IMG/VR virus record: IMGVR_UViG_3300013004_000026
Span: 104,428-168,427 of that record
DNA length: 64,000 bases
Source: a virus
Strand: one strand, 5' to 3'
In this document: positions 22,873-31,237 of the stretch, one piece after another
How the letters are laid out: every line of letters starts with the position of its first letter
Position numbering within the stretch: position 1 is the first letter of the stretch
Translations under genes and position numbers: made by a program
The notes under the pieces: model-generated
The model's database searches: none
The model's input: only the letters and a program-made list of their open reading frames with translations
Told to the model about the DNA's origin: nothing

Positions 22873-23494
22873 GGTAGTCAGCCTCCAGCCGACACAAGTA
22901 TTTACTAATCTGCTGCCTTAATTTTAACACAACAGATTGATCTGTGTCAAAAGCACTAGAGTACACACGCCACATCACTATGTTTTCAAGCTCAGGAGAA
23001 TCAATGCTAAAGGTGCCATGCATGGCACTTAGTTCAGCAGCAATACTAAATCCATATGCTTCTATTTCTTCCCTAGTGCCTAGATATTCTTGCTCTTCTT
23101 TTTTGTGCGAACAATGTTCATGACTCGCATATTCACGAATAGCACGATATTTTCTGCGCTTGGCCTGTTCTCGATGAACAAACTCATGACCCACACACTC
23201 AGCAACATCAAAACAAAGCCTACGCCACTGAGTCTGATCCAACACCAAGTGCTGTTGGTCTGGGTGATACAGTAGGTTCACCTCCACGCAAAGACCACGA
23301 GCTTGATCCTCATCTGGGTCGTAATTGCCACTCACGCACACTTGTCCTGTTTCCACAAAACCGTGTCGTTGTGTGGTAACTTTTACCAATGGATTTTTTA
23401 TCGACTGTCTAAAAACTGCTGTGAGTTGGCCAGGTGTGATTGACCCTTGATGTCTGGGTACTCTAGCTAGAGCATACATCAAGGGTACAAACAT
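22823..23494 (-). CDS. Zinc-metalloprotease-like protein (HExxH)
   Basis: 223 residues with VGHEFVHREQ (H103-E104-F-V-H107), the zinc-binding and catalytic HExxH of zincin peptidases; a downstream acidic helix (EEIEAYGFSIAAEL) could supply the third ligand. Strongly basic C-terminal tail. Located next to holin-like and SleB-like genes, and possibly a SprT-like or wall-associated protease. Start could be ATG 23494 or 23479; the former lies 2 nt after the upstream stop. Confidence 0.6.
   Translation of the reverse strand: MFVPLMYALARVPRHQGSITPGQLTAVFRQSIKNPLVKVTTQRHGFVETGQVCVSGNYDPDEDQARGLCVEVNLLYHPDQQHLVLDQTQWRRLCFDVAECVGHEFVHREQAKRRKYRAIREYASHEHCSHKKEEQEYLGTREEIEAYGFSIAAELSAMHGTFSIDSPELENIVMWRVYSSAFDTDQSVVLKLRQQISKYLCRLEADYHDQQNSKRPRSRSRRT
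22899..22905 (-). promoter_or_regulatory. Late-type promoter motif GTAAATA(C)
   Basis: 26 bp upstream of the ATG at 22872, inside the 3' part of the metalloprotease-like gene. Confidence 0.4.
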
Positions 23495-23495
23495 A

Positions 23496-23837
23496 TTATT
23501 TGAAGATCATTAACGCCATGAGCACTGCTTGAATTGCAAACCCTAAACCAATGGTAATAATGTTCAGGCCATCTTTGAGAATGGTGGCTCTAGCAAACAG
23601 CAACAGCAAACCACCCCACATGAACAACACCATGTCCACGGGTGGCATGCGATCGCTCAGGCCTGCGGCTGTGGCAATCAAGGTGGGAATAGTTGCTAGG
23701 TGGATCAGTATGGCTGCAAACCAACCCAGTGTGTCTGCGCTTAATCGAGCAAAGTTTTCGCTGAACCAGCGTTGGATCCAGCTACGGAATCCGTCGTAGT
23801 CAATGTGACCTTGTTCATCTTTGATTTTGAAGTTCAT
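23496..23837 (-). CDS. Three-span membrane protein, holin candidate
   Basis: 113 residues from ATG 23837 (GAGGAC upstream). A polar N-terminal 40 residues is followed by three hydrophobic spans (FAAILIHLATIPTLIATAAG, MVLFMWGGLLLLFARATI, IITIGLGFAIQAVLMALMIF). Size, topology and position beside a cell-wall hydrolase fit a holin, but no family signature was recognised. Confidence 0.6.
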   Translation of the reverse strand: MNFKIKDEQGHIDYDGFRSWIQRWFSENFARLSADTLGWFAAILIHLATIPTLIATAAGLSDRMPPVDMVLFMWGGLLLLFARATILKDGLNIITIGLGFAIQAVLMALMIFK

Positions 23838-23853
23838 TTTTGTCCTCGGTTGA

Positions 23854-24441
23854 TTATCTTGCTTTGTTATCTGAATAAAAGATGTGACGTCCAATGGTGG
23901 CTATCTTTTCTTTACCCCATCTTGGACTCACATAGTCTGCATGATAGTACACAGCATCCTTGAGTCCGTCCAAACGGAATCCTTCCAACAGTACCTTTTT
24001 GGCCACTGCCATGCTTTCCTGATACGCGGCAGGATTCACTGGTTTGCGAACTCCTGCGTTTTCACAGTACCAGCTGAACTGACAAATTACTTTGTCATAG
24101 ATCACACTTTTCTGGAAAATTACTCCGCAAACATCATCTGGCCATTTACCAGACTCCATGCGGTTGAGCGTGACCTGAGCCACTGCTACTTTACCTTCGA
24201 AGGGCTCATACCCTGCTTCGTAGTAAATGTTTTGTGCCAAGCATTTGAGTTCACGTTCGCGATCAGCAACTGTTACAAAAGTTGTTGGGTTGCTTGCAAT
24301 CTGAGCTCGCAGATAATCCATCTTGGCCACGGTGACTTTGGAAGCTACCATAAATGCAAGCACAAGGCCTGTCACTATAAATGCAAAACGGATCAATGCT
24401 CCTGTAAACACTCGAGGTGTTCCTTGGGCGAGATTTTTCAT
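23854..24441 (-). CDS. SleB/CwlJ-type cell-wall hydrolase (endolysin candidate)
   Basis: 195 residues. N-terminal hydrophobic segment (18-40) may be an uncleaved signal-anchor. The Hydrolase_2 (SleB) core follows: CLAQNIYYEAGYEPFEGKVAVAQVTLNRM, with the catalytic Glu in 'YYEAGYE', then the 'VCGVIFQK' and 'QFSWYC' segments. This family cleaves peptidoglycan glycan strands and serves as endolysin in many aquatic phages. Promoter is host-type sigma-70 with a hairpin in the leader, so timing may be controlled after transcription. Confidence 0.85.
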   Translation of the reverse strand: MKNLAQGTPRVFTGALIRFAFIVTGLVLAFMVASKVTVAKMDYLRAQIASNPTTFVTVADRERELKCLAQNIYYEAGYEPFEGKVAVAQVTLNRMESGKWPDDVCGVIFQKSVIYDKVICQFSWYCENAGVRKPVNPAAYQESMAVAKKVLLEGFRLDGLKDAVYYHADYVSPRWGKEKIATIGRHIFYSDNKAR

Positions 24442-24461
24442 ATATTTCTCCTTTCAATTCA

Positions 24462-24479
24462 CGGATTGATAAATCCGTA
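24462..24479 (-). promoter_or_regulatory. Leader hairpin upstream of the SleB-like gene
   Basis: Perfect 7-bp inverted repeat ACGGATT-GATA-AATCCGT in the predicted 5' untranslated leader, ending 8 nt before the AAAGGAG site. Could tune translation or mRNA stability; unproven. Confidence 0.35.
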
Positions 24480-24509
24480 GTTCTATTTACGGACTCAATT
24501 GTAGACTAA

Positions 24510-24538
24510 TAATACACTATAAATCGGAAAGTGTCAAG
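24510..24538 (-). promoter_or_regulatory. Sigma-70 promoter for the SleB-like gene
   Basis: Minus strand: TTGACA (24538-24533), 17-bp spacer, TATTAT (24515-24510). Predicted start near 24503 gives a leader of about 60 nt. Confidence 0.75.
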
Positions 24539-24609
24539 GCTAACTACAAAGATCGAAAATAAACTACGCTGTTAACACCGTTCTAATGGGTTTTTATACC
24601 ATTAACGGC

Positions 24610-26709
24610 TTATACAACTGTGCGTCTTGAGCGACTTGCTTCATAGTATCCGGCCTGCAATTCAAAAAAGTGGCGCTGATATCCATAGTATGCATTGATA
24701 AAAATTAGATCCCTCGTTTGTTCTTCCGTGAGTCTATTGTTTACTGCATAGTTAGTGATTATGGTTTGTTGCTCAGTAGTGAGCCCAAAACCAAATTTTG
24801 CGCGGCGTTTTGCCGCTTCGTCTTCAATGTCAACCTTGGGCATTTTAATTCCCAAAGTTTGAAGTGTTTGAGTGTTTCTTGCTTCTGCTTGCATGGCCAA
24901 AATAGCTTGCCCTCCTCGAGTGTTTGGATTGGCCATAGTAGCAATAAGATTGTTAAATCCTGTGGCATCTGCCACAGCTTCAATGATATTGGTCACTAGT
25001 GATATCACAGCCTTTACACCGTTAGTGAAACTCCAAAAGCCTTCTTTGTTATCCTTTAAGGCCGTGAGCAATCCTGTGTTCATTCCAGCAGCGGCCGAAG
25101 ATCCGCCGTCTGCTCCATTTGTTGCCGCAGTGCCAGCAATGGCTGTACCAATTGCCGTCGCAACTTGAGCAATGGTTTGAATAATAGAATAAACTGCGTA
25201 GCCCATGGCCACTGCGTTGGTAATTTCACTTACCAATTGCAGAGCACTTTCTAAAATGCCTTCTTCTGCATCTGCGCTGGCCTGTTGCACCACAGGGTCT
25301 GGTGAATTTTTCACTGCTTCCAGTGCAGCAATTAAATTTGCTTCCGCAATGGCGTTCAATGGGTCACCTGGATCATCATGCAGTTCGTAAAACTCCAATG
25401 CTACCAATAGAGCTTGCCCTTCAGCGGTGCTTTCGAGTCTGTCATTGGCTTCGCTAATTTTCTGATAAGCTTCGGTATGTGCAGCACCGCCGGCCGTGCC
25501 AATCAAATCAGTAAGAGTGGCTTCGCCAAACAATCCACTGCCAGAGCTTAGATATGGTTTAAGAGCTGCCATATCACTTTCAAAGCTGGGGTTGTTGATT
25601 AATCCAATATCAGGTAAATCCAGTTGATCTAGAGTTTCAGCAATCAACTCCCAGGTCACGCGATTGGTGATTCCAAGGCTGGCAATTTGTCGACCAAAGT
25701 TTTCTAAATCACCGTAGGGTATGTTATCTAGTGCGCTCTGTGTCATCAATACATCTGGCCTACACAGATCAGCTGCGGTTTGACAGTTGCCAGGCTGCGC
25801 CAGTATTACACCCGTGCGTTCAATAATTACTTTTAACTCGTTGCCGGTAATGAGCTTGAGTGCTTCTTTTATGGCCACTGGACTGCTGTTGAACACTTCC
25901 TCATCGTTGTCAATGAATATGAACTCTTTTAACAAAGCTTCTCGCAAGCCTACATCTTCTGCAATACCCTGTTCACGCAAACTGTATATCAGTCCGCTTG
26001 GAGTTCCAATCCATTCTGGCAAATTTGGATCCCAGAGTGTGCCAAGATTTCTCATGGCTGCGGTAACTGTGCGCAACCCTGCGCGAATTTGTGCACCGCT
26101 GATGGAAATGCCAGATGCTGTGAGTCGTCTGCCCGCAATAGTATTGCCAGCAGCTGGGCCAAGTTGTGCAGTTACTCCGCCTGTGATCAAATCTGTAAAT
26201 GTTTGGCAAGCTGTGAGCAATTGACTCACACTGCGCAGTGCACCAAACACCTCGGCTATGCCGCTACTGGTAAAACTGGCCTGTTCATAACTTCGTGCTC
26301 TCAGAGCTTGCTCAAGAAATCGTATGGGACTTTGCACCAAATCATTGGCTCTCTGTACTGCACTGCCCACAATGTCACTGGGATTTATGCCGGCTGCTTG
26401 AGCTGCTGACGAAATCACACCTAGCCCCACTGTGAGAGCAAACCCGCCTGCATTGTTTTTAATAGCGTTGGTTAGAACAACACTGGTGCTGGCTGCATTA
26501 ACTATAGCTGTGAGTTTGCCACACACTCTGGTTACACTTTGCAAACCACTGGCAACTGAACTGAAATCAGTTGGAGGGATAATTGCCAGTGGGTCAGTCA
26601 ACAAAGCCAATAAACCCGTTGGCATCATGGGTGTGATATCGGGTCTATCTTTTCCTTCGGGATAAGGGGCCTTGCCCCGCGGTTGTTTACCAAAAGCTAA
26701 AAAACTCAT
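24610..26709 (-). CDS. Large probable virion structural protein
   Basis: 699 residues, rich in Ala, Leu, Asn and Thr, mostly helical. Two long apolar stretches (GGFALTVGLGVISSAAQAAGI and VAMGYAVYSIIQTIAQVATA) could insert into a membrane. No enzymatic motif and no signal peptide. Such large Ala-rich proteins in T4-like phages are usually virion parts, for example tail-associated or ejected. AGGA ribosome-binding site. Role unproven. Confidence 0.55.
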   Translation of the reverse strand: MSFLAFGKQPRGKAPYPEGKDRPDITPMMPTGLLALLTDPLAIIPPTDFSSVASGLQSVTRVCGKLTAIVNAASTSVVLTNAIKNNAGGFALTVGLGVISSAAQAAGINPSDIVGSAVQRANDLVQSPIRFLEQALRARSYEQASFTSSGIAEVFGALRSVSQLLTACQTFTDLITGGVTAQLGPAAGNTIAGRRLTASGISISGAQIRAGLRTVTAAMRNLGTLWDPNLPEWIGTPSGLIYSLREQGIAEDVGLREALLKEFIFIDNDEEVFNSSPVAIKEALKLITGNELKVIIERTGVILAQPGNCQTAADLCRPDVLMTQSALDNIPYGDLENFGRQIASLGITNRVTWELIAETLDQLDLPDIGLINNPSFESDMAALKPYLSSGSGLFGEATLTDLIGTAGGAAHTEAYQKISEANDRLESTAEGQALLVALEFYELHDDPGDPLNAIAEANLIAALEAVKNSPDPVVQQASADAEEGILESALQLVSEITNAVAMGYAVYSIIQTIAQVATAIGTAIAGTAATNGADGGSSAAAGMNTGLLTALKDNKEGFWSFTNGVKAVISLVTNIIEAVADATGFNNLIATMANPNTRGGQAILAMQAEARNTQTLQTLGIKMPKVDIEDEAAKRRAKFGFGLTTEQQTIITNYAVNNRLTEEQTRDLIFINAYYGYQRHFFELQAGYYEASRSRRTVV

Positions 26710-26756
26710 TGCTGTGTCCTATGTAACTATACTTATCTGCCTGAACTCAGGTCAGA

Positions 26757-27077
26757 TTAAAGCCCGGTTACAATGCTGCCAGCAGTAACAGTTTTGATAC
26801 CTGTGGTAACCTCTATGTAATGGTCGCGTATTTCTTTGGCTGTGCTGGAGTGCAGTAGCACATGGCTTTTACTAACAGTTACTTTGAAATCCGGCTGTGA
26901 AGTAAACAGGCTTGAAATTAGCATGATACCTTTTTGACTAGGAACCACAGTGCATGGGCGTTCTAGTCTATATTCTGCGCTGCCATCTTCAATTACTTTG
27001 GCCACAATTTCGTCGCCATTGATTAATTTCAACGAAGCAATATCACCTTCACTGTACTTGTTGTTTTCGATTAACAT
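26757..27077 (-). CDS. Small beta-barrel (Sm-like) phage protein
   Basis: 106 residues from ATG 27077 (AAAGGAT upstream). The strand pattern YSEGDIASLKLINGDEIVAKVI...YRLERPCTVV resembles the N-terminal half of an Sm/LSm barrel ('V.L..G..i.G.v'), and conserved proteins like this occur in T4-like marine phages. Overlap or 2-bp spacing with the glutaredoxin gene places it in the nrd operon. Function unknown; RNA binding is only a guess. Confidence 0.5.
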   Translation of the reverse strand: MLIENNKYSEGDIASLKLINGDEIVAKVIEDGSAEYRLERPCTVVPSQKGIMLISSLFTSQPDFKVTVSKSHVLLHSSTAKEIRDHYIEVTTGIKTVTAGSIVTGL

Positions 27078-27079
27078 TT

Positions 27080-27325
27080 TTATCCTTTGAGAGCTGCAAA
27101 CCAAGAGTCGTCTTGACGACTCAATCCTTGATAACCACCTTCAATCAAGAGTTTACCGTCTTGATATATTTGTGGCACTGTTCTGTGTCCTTCGCCAACA
27201 ATAAACTGTTTGGCTGTGTCATCTTCGTCTATTTTTACTTCTTGATAATCAAGTCCTTTTAACTTTAGCAAGTTTTTGGCCTGCACACAAAAAGGACAAT
27301 TGTTTTTTGAATACACTGTGATCAT
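27080..27325 (-). CDS. nrdC: Glutaredoxin (NrdC/NrdH-type)
   Basis: 81 residues from ATG 27325 (AAAGGAT upstream). Thioredoxin-fold start MITVYSKNNCPFCVQAK with the CPFC redox site, TVPQIY cis-Pro region and 'GGYQGL' end. Supplies electrons to the ribonucleotide reductase encoded by the two genes just upstream, with which it is co-transcribed (stop of nrdB 2 bp away). Confidence 0.93.
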   Translation of the reverse strand: MITVYSKNNCPFCVQAKNLLKLKGLDYQEVKIDEDDTAKQFIVGEGHRTVPQIYQDGKLLIEGGYQGLSRQDDSWFAALKG

Positions 27326-27326
27326 T

Positions 27327-28451
27327 TTATAAGCTGAATCCTTTGAATGTATCGTTAGTGACATCTTGTTTTGTGCCACCAATCACATAAGTAGTTATCT
27401 CTGTTTCCTGGGGGGCAACTTGAACTTCTGCTCCAGCAATCCATTTTTGTGTCCACGGCAGTGGATTACTGCCAGTCTTGATATGGCACTTGAGACCCAC
27501 GCTGTTCATGCGCTTGCAGGTCAGCCAATCAATATAATCGCAGAGTAGTTGCTCATTGAGACCAATCATGCTGCCATCTTTGAACAAATACTTTGCCCAG
27601 TCTTTTTCTTGAGCAGCGGCTTGCAAAAACATGTCTTCGCATTCCTGCAAAGTTTCTTCCTTGATCTTGGCAAAGTCATGATCATCCTGCGGTAGTATTT
27701 TCAACAGAGTTTGTGTTGCACCCAGATGCACATTCTCATCGCGACAGATGAGTTTGATAATCTTGGCATTGCCTTCCATCTTCTTGAGTTCTGCAAATGC
27801 CCAGGAGCAGGCAAAACTCACATAAAATCTTATGCCTTCTAAGGCGTTTACAGAATTTATTGCCAACCATAACTTTTTCTTAAGATCATAAAGATCAATC
27901 TTGATTTCTTTACCGTTCACAGTATGAGTACCGGCTCCCAGTAGGTTGTAGTAGCTGCCGTACTCTATCACATCATCATAGTATTTGCTGATGTCTTTGG
28001 CACAATCCATGATAGGTTGTATTTCCATGAGCTCATCAAAAATAATACTTGGGTCGCTGTAGACATTTCGTATGATGTGAGTATAACTGCGACTATGTAC
28101 TGTTTCGTTAAAGGTCCAAGTGGCAATCCAAGTTTCTAATTCTGGTAAGCTGCACAACGGTCCAAATGCTGCACTGGGCGCACGACCTTGCACACTGTCT
28201 AGCAGAATCTGTCGTTTGAGATTGCTGGTAAAAATATGTTGTTCAAATGGAGTTAGTTCTTTGAAATCCTTGCTGTCATGTCCCACATCAATTTCTTCAG
28301 GGCGCCAAAAAAAGCCAAGTTGTTTATCTGTTAGTTTATCAAATTGTCTATACTTGAGAGTATCAAATCGTTGGATGGTAACACCACCGTTGGGATCTAA
28401 AAAAGCCAAACTGTCCACATGGGACTTCTTATTAATATTAAAAATTGACAC
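27327..28451 (-). CDS. nrdB: Ribonucleotide reductase class Ia, beta subunit
   Basis: 374 residues, GTG start with AAGGA upstream. All di-iron and radical residues are visible: LLDSVQGRAP (Asp ligand), NETVHSRSYTH (Glu, His and the radical Tyr, spaced as in E. coli E115-H118-Y122), an E in the ALEGIRFYVSF helix, and RDENVHL (Glu/His). Provides the tyrosyl radical for dNTP synthesis. Close to the E. coli type (ELETWIATWTF), so acquired from or shared with proteobacteria. Confidence 0.96.
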   Translation of the reverse strand: MSIFNINKKSHVDSLAFLDPNGGVTIQRFDTLKYRQFDKLTDKQLGFFWRPEEIDVGHDSKDFKELTPFEQHIFTSNLKRQILLDSVQGRAPSAAFGPLCSLPELETWIATWTFNETVHSRSYTHIIRNVYSDPSIIFDELMEIQPIMDCAKDISKYYDDVIEYGSYYNLLGAGTHTVNGKEIKIDLYDLKKKLWLAINSVNALEGIRFYVSFACSWAFAELKKMEGNAKIIKLICRDENVHLGATQTLLKILPQDDHDFAKIKEETLQECEDMFLQAAAQEKDWAKYLFKDGSMIGLNEQLLCDYIDWLTCKRMNSVGLKCHIKTGSNPLPWTQKWIAGAEVQVAPQETEITTYVIGGTKQDVTNDTFKGFSL

Positions 28452-28461
28452 GGTGTTTTCC

Positions 28462-30762
28462 TTAAATTACACAGCTTTCGCAGTCTTCTTGTTCAATGGG
28501 AGCTAGTTGTTCTTCTTTTGCTGAAAGTTTATCTACATCAATTTCGCCTTGGCCATCGTAGGTATTAAAATAGTATAGTTGTTTACCGCCGTACTTGTAA
28601 AACTGTACCACATGGCGCAGCATGTCGCTCATGGGAATTTTTTCATCATCGTAGAATTGTGGATTGTAACTGGTGTTGACACTGATGCCTTGATCAATGT
28701 ATTTTTGTAACACTGCGCAAATGTTCATGTAACCTTCGGGGCTACGCTGATTCCACAGCAGTTCGTACTTGTTTTTTAATCTACGGTACTCTGGCACCAC
28801 TTGTTTGAGAACGCCATCTTTGCTTTGTTTCACGCTAACATAACTGCGTGGCGGCTCAATGCCATTTGTGGCATTGCTGATTTGTGCGCTGGTTTCGGCT
28901 GGCATCAATGCCATTAGTGTGGCATTACGAATACCAGTGGCAAGAATCTGCTCTCGCAGACTCTGCCACGGCATGCGCTCTTGGTGTGCTACCAGTTCAT
29001 CTACTTCTTTCTTGCGTGTGTCAATTGGCAACACACCGTCAGCATATTTTAGATCTTGCCAACGAGTGCATGGACCTTGTTCGGCTGCTAGATCAGCTGA
29101 TGCCTTGATTAAATAATAACTCCATGCTTCTGCATATTCATCCACCAGAGGTAGTGCCTGGGGGTTTGAATAGCTGGAGTCATTCTTGGCCAGCCAATAG
29201 GCAAAGTTAATAATACCAATGCCTAGCGGACGAAATTCTTGGGTTGCCAGTTCTGCTGCTAGTACAGGATACTGCTGATAACTTAACAATGCATCTAAAC
29301 CACGAACTGCTAACCGACACATCTTTTCGAAGTCATGTGGGCTTTTTACATTGCCCCAATTGATCGCTGATAGAGTACATAAAGCGATCCTACCATCTTC
29401 ATCGTTGACATCGTTCAACGGTACAGTTGGCAAATCGATTTCACAACAAAGGTTACTCATCTTGATAGGAGCACGGTCTGGCTTGAATGGACTATGCGTG
29501 TTAGCATGATCCACATTTTGTAGATACACACGACCAGTGTCCTTGCGTTCCTGCATGAATTTACTAAACAACTCCGCTGCTTTGATTTTTTTCTTTCTAA
29601 TCTTAGTATTGCGTTCAGCGGTTTCGTACAGTTCTTTGAAATGATCAGCATCCGTAAAAAATGCATCGTACATCTCTGGAACATCTTTTGGCGAAAACAA
29701 TGTGATGTCTCCGCCTTGCAACAATCGCTCATACATCACACGATTGAACTGCACTCCGTAATCCATATGGCGCACACGATTGTCTTCGGTGCCTTTGTTG
29801 TTTTTCAGCACCAGCATGTCTTCAATTTCTAAATGCCATATGGGATAATACAAGGTGGCTGCGCCATTGCGCACGCCGCCCTGACTGCAACTGCGAGTGG
29901 CTGCCTGGAACAATTTGAAGAAAGGAATCACACCAGTGTGATATGCATCTCCATTACGAATAGGGCTTCCCAGCGCACGAATACGACCTGCACCAATTCC
30001 AATGCCGGCTTTTTGGCTCACATACTTTACCACGGCGCTGGTTGTGGCATTGATGCTGTCTAGGCTATCGCCTGACTCAATGAGCACACAACTGGAAAAC
30101 TGTTTCTGCGGGGTGCGTACACCTGCCATCACAGGCGTAGGCAAACTGATGTCATGATTGGAAATAGCATCGTAATAATCTCTAACCCAGCGCAGTCGTG
30201 TTTCTCGAGAATATGTTTGAAACAGTGTGGCAGCAATCAGCAGATATGCCACCTGCGGTGTTTCAAAAATTTCCTTGGTCACACGATTCTGTACTAGATA
30301 TTTGCCACGCCATTGTTCCATGGCAGCATAGGTAAAGTTTTCATCGCGCTTGTGATCCATGTAGCTGTTCAAAGTGTTCCACTCGTCTGCGGAATAAGCG
30401 GCGAGAAGACCTTTATCATAAAATCCCGCCTCCACATTTTTCTTCACCAAATCCAGCAGGGGCCATGGTTCATAGTCTCCGTAGACTTGTTTACGCAAAT
30501 GGTACACTATCAGCCTGCCAGCCACATATTGATAGTTTGGTGTGTCTTCAGTGATAAGATCAGCTGCTGCTTTGATAAGCGTTTCTTGAATCTCTGATGT
30601 TTTAATTCCGTTGAAAAACTGAATATGACTCTTAATTTCTACTTCACTGGCACTAACACCTGTTATGCCTTCTGTGGCCCAGAAAACCACCTGGTGTAGT
30701 TTTTCTAGATCCAATGGCATCTTGGCGCCGTTTCTTTTTGTAACTTGTATTTGTTGACTCAT
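28462..30762 (-). CDS. nrdA: Ribonucleotide reductase class Ia, alpha subunit
   Basis: 766 residues from ATG 30762 (AGAGGA upstream; the longer TTG start is rejected). N-terminal ATP-cone region (VTKRNGAKMPLDLEKL), active-site cysteines in FSSCVLIESGD, MSNLCCEIDLP and ALCTLSAINWG, and the C-terminal redox pair CESC ending the protein. Reduces NDPs to dNDPs for phage DNA synthesis. In one operon with nrdB and glutaredoxin. Confidence 0.97.
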   Translation of the reverse strand: MSQQIQVTKRNGAKMPLDLEKLHQVVFWATEGITGVSASEVEIKSHIQFFNGIKTSEIQETLIKAAADLITEDTPNYQYVAGRLIVYHLRKQVYGDYEPWPLLDLVKKNVEAGFYDKGLLAAYSADEWNTLNSYMDHKRDENFTYAAMEQWRGKYLVQNRVTKEIFETPQVAYLLIAATLFQTYSRETRLRWVRDYYDAISNHDISLPTPVMAGVRTPQKQFSSCVLIESGDSLDSINATTSAVVKYVSQKAGIGIGAGRIRALGSPIRNGDAYHTGVIPFFKLFQAATRSCSQGGVRNGAATLYYPIWHLEIEDMLVLKNNKGTEDNRVRHMDYGVQFNRVMYERLLQGGDITLFSPKDVPEMYDAFFTDADHFKELYETAERNTKIRKKKIKAAELFSKFMQERKDTGRVYLQNVDHANTHSPFKPDRAPIKMSNLCCEIDLPTVPLNDVNDEDGRIALCTLSAINWGNVKSPHDFEKMCRLAVRGLDALLSYQQYPVLAAELATQEFRPLGIGIINFAYWLAKNDSSYSNPQALPLVDEYAEAWSYYLIKASADLAAEQGPCTRWQDLKYADGVLPIDTRKKEVDELVAHQERMPWQSLREQILATGIRNATLMALMPAETSAQISNATNGIEPPRSYVSVKQSKDGVLKQVVPEYRRLKNKYELLWNQRSPEGYMNICAVLQKYIDQGISVNTSYNPQFYDDEKIPMSDMLRHVVQFYKYGGKQLYYFNTYDGQGEIDVDKLSAKEEQLAPIEQEDCESCVI

Positions 30763-30776
30763 TGATTCCTCTGACT

Positions 30777-31223
30777 TCAATAACGATCCAGCCCTAAATC
30801 AGCACTGGAATATTTGATAATTTGTACTAAGCTCTCTGGTATTGATTTTTTATTTACAACCTCGCTGGATTCTAAATTAAGAACATATTTCCCATTGTTA
30901 ATCCAAACTAAATTAAACTGGTGAAGTGTTCCGTGCTGACGATACACACGCACTTCTAAATCACAATTTTTATGATCACTTAGATGTAGAGTGTACACTA
31001 TTGCTAGAGCTTTTGCAAGATCGCAGTAGTAATTCTCGGCAATTAAAGTCCACGGATCTGGCCAAGTATCTGGCCTGTCGTACTCAAGGTAAAAAGGAGT
31101 AAAGGGTGCTCTACTCCAGAATCTGGCCACATGTTCCAGCGCAGATTCAATGGACATTGAATCTATTTCTTTACGAAATCTTTTCCAATAGTCCAACCGT
31201 TCAGCTGGAGATAGTTTCCACAT
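30777..31223 (-). CDS. Conserved-looking phage protein (148 aa)
   Basis: Soluble alpha/beta protein with an aromatic, acidic stretch (FTPFYLEYDRPDTWPDPW) and 'NYYCDLAKALAIVYTLHLS...VYRQHGTLHQFNLVW'. The order Cys (helix), later His, then Asp/Asn is reminiscent of papain/transglutaminase-like folds, but this is weak. Ends 14 bp before nrdA. Function unknown. Confidence 0.55.
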   Translation of the reverse strand: MWKLSPAERLDYWKRFRKEIDSMSIESALEHVARFWSRAPFTPFYLEYDRPDTWPDPWTLIAENYYCDLAKALAIVYTLHLSDHKNCDLEVRVYRQHGTLHQFNLVWINNGKYVLNLESSEVVNKKSIPESLVQIIKYSSADLGLDRY

Positions 31224-31237
31224 GAACTTACTTATGT

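Noticed and set aside
24718-26665. Several plus-strand frames of 60-145 residues
   Set aside because: All antisense to the 699-residue structural gene; no promoters or ribosome-binding sites.
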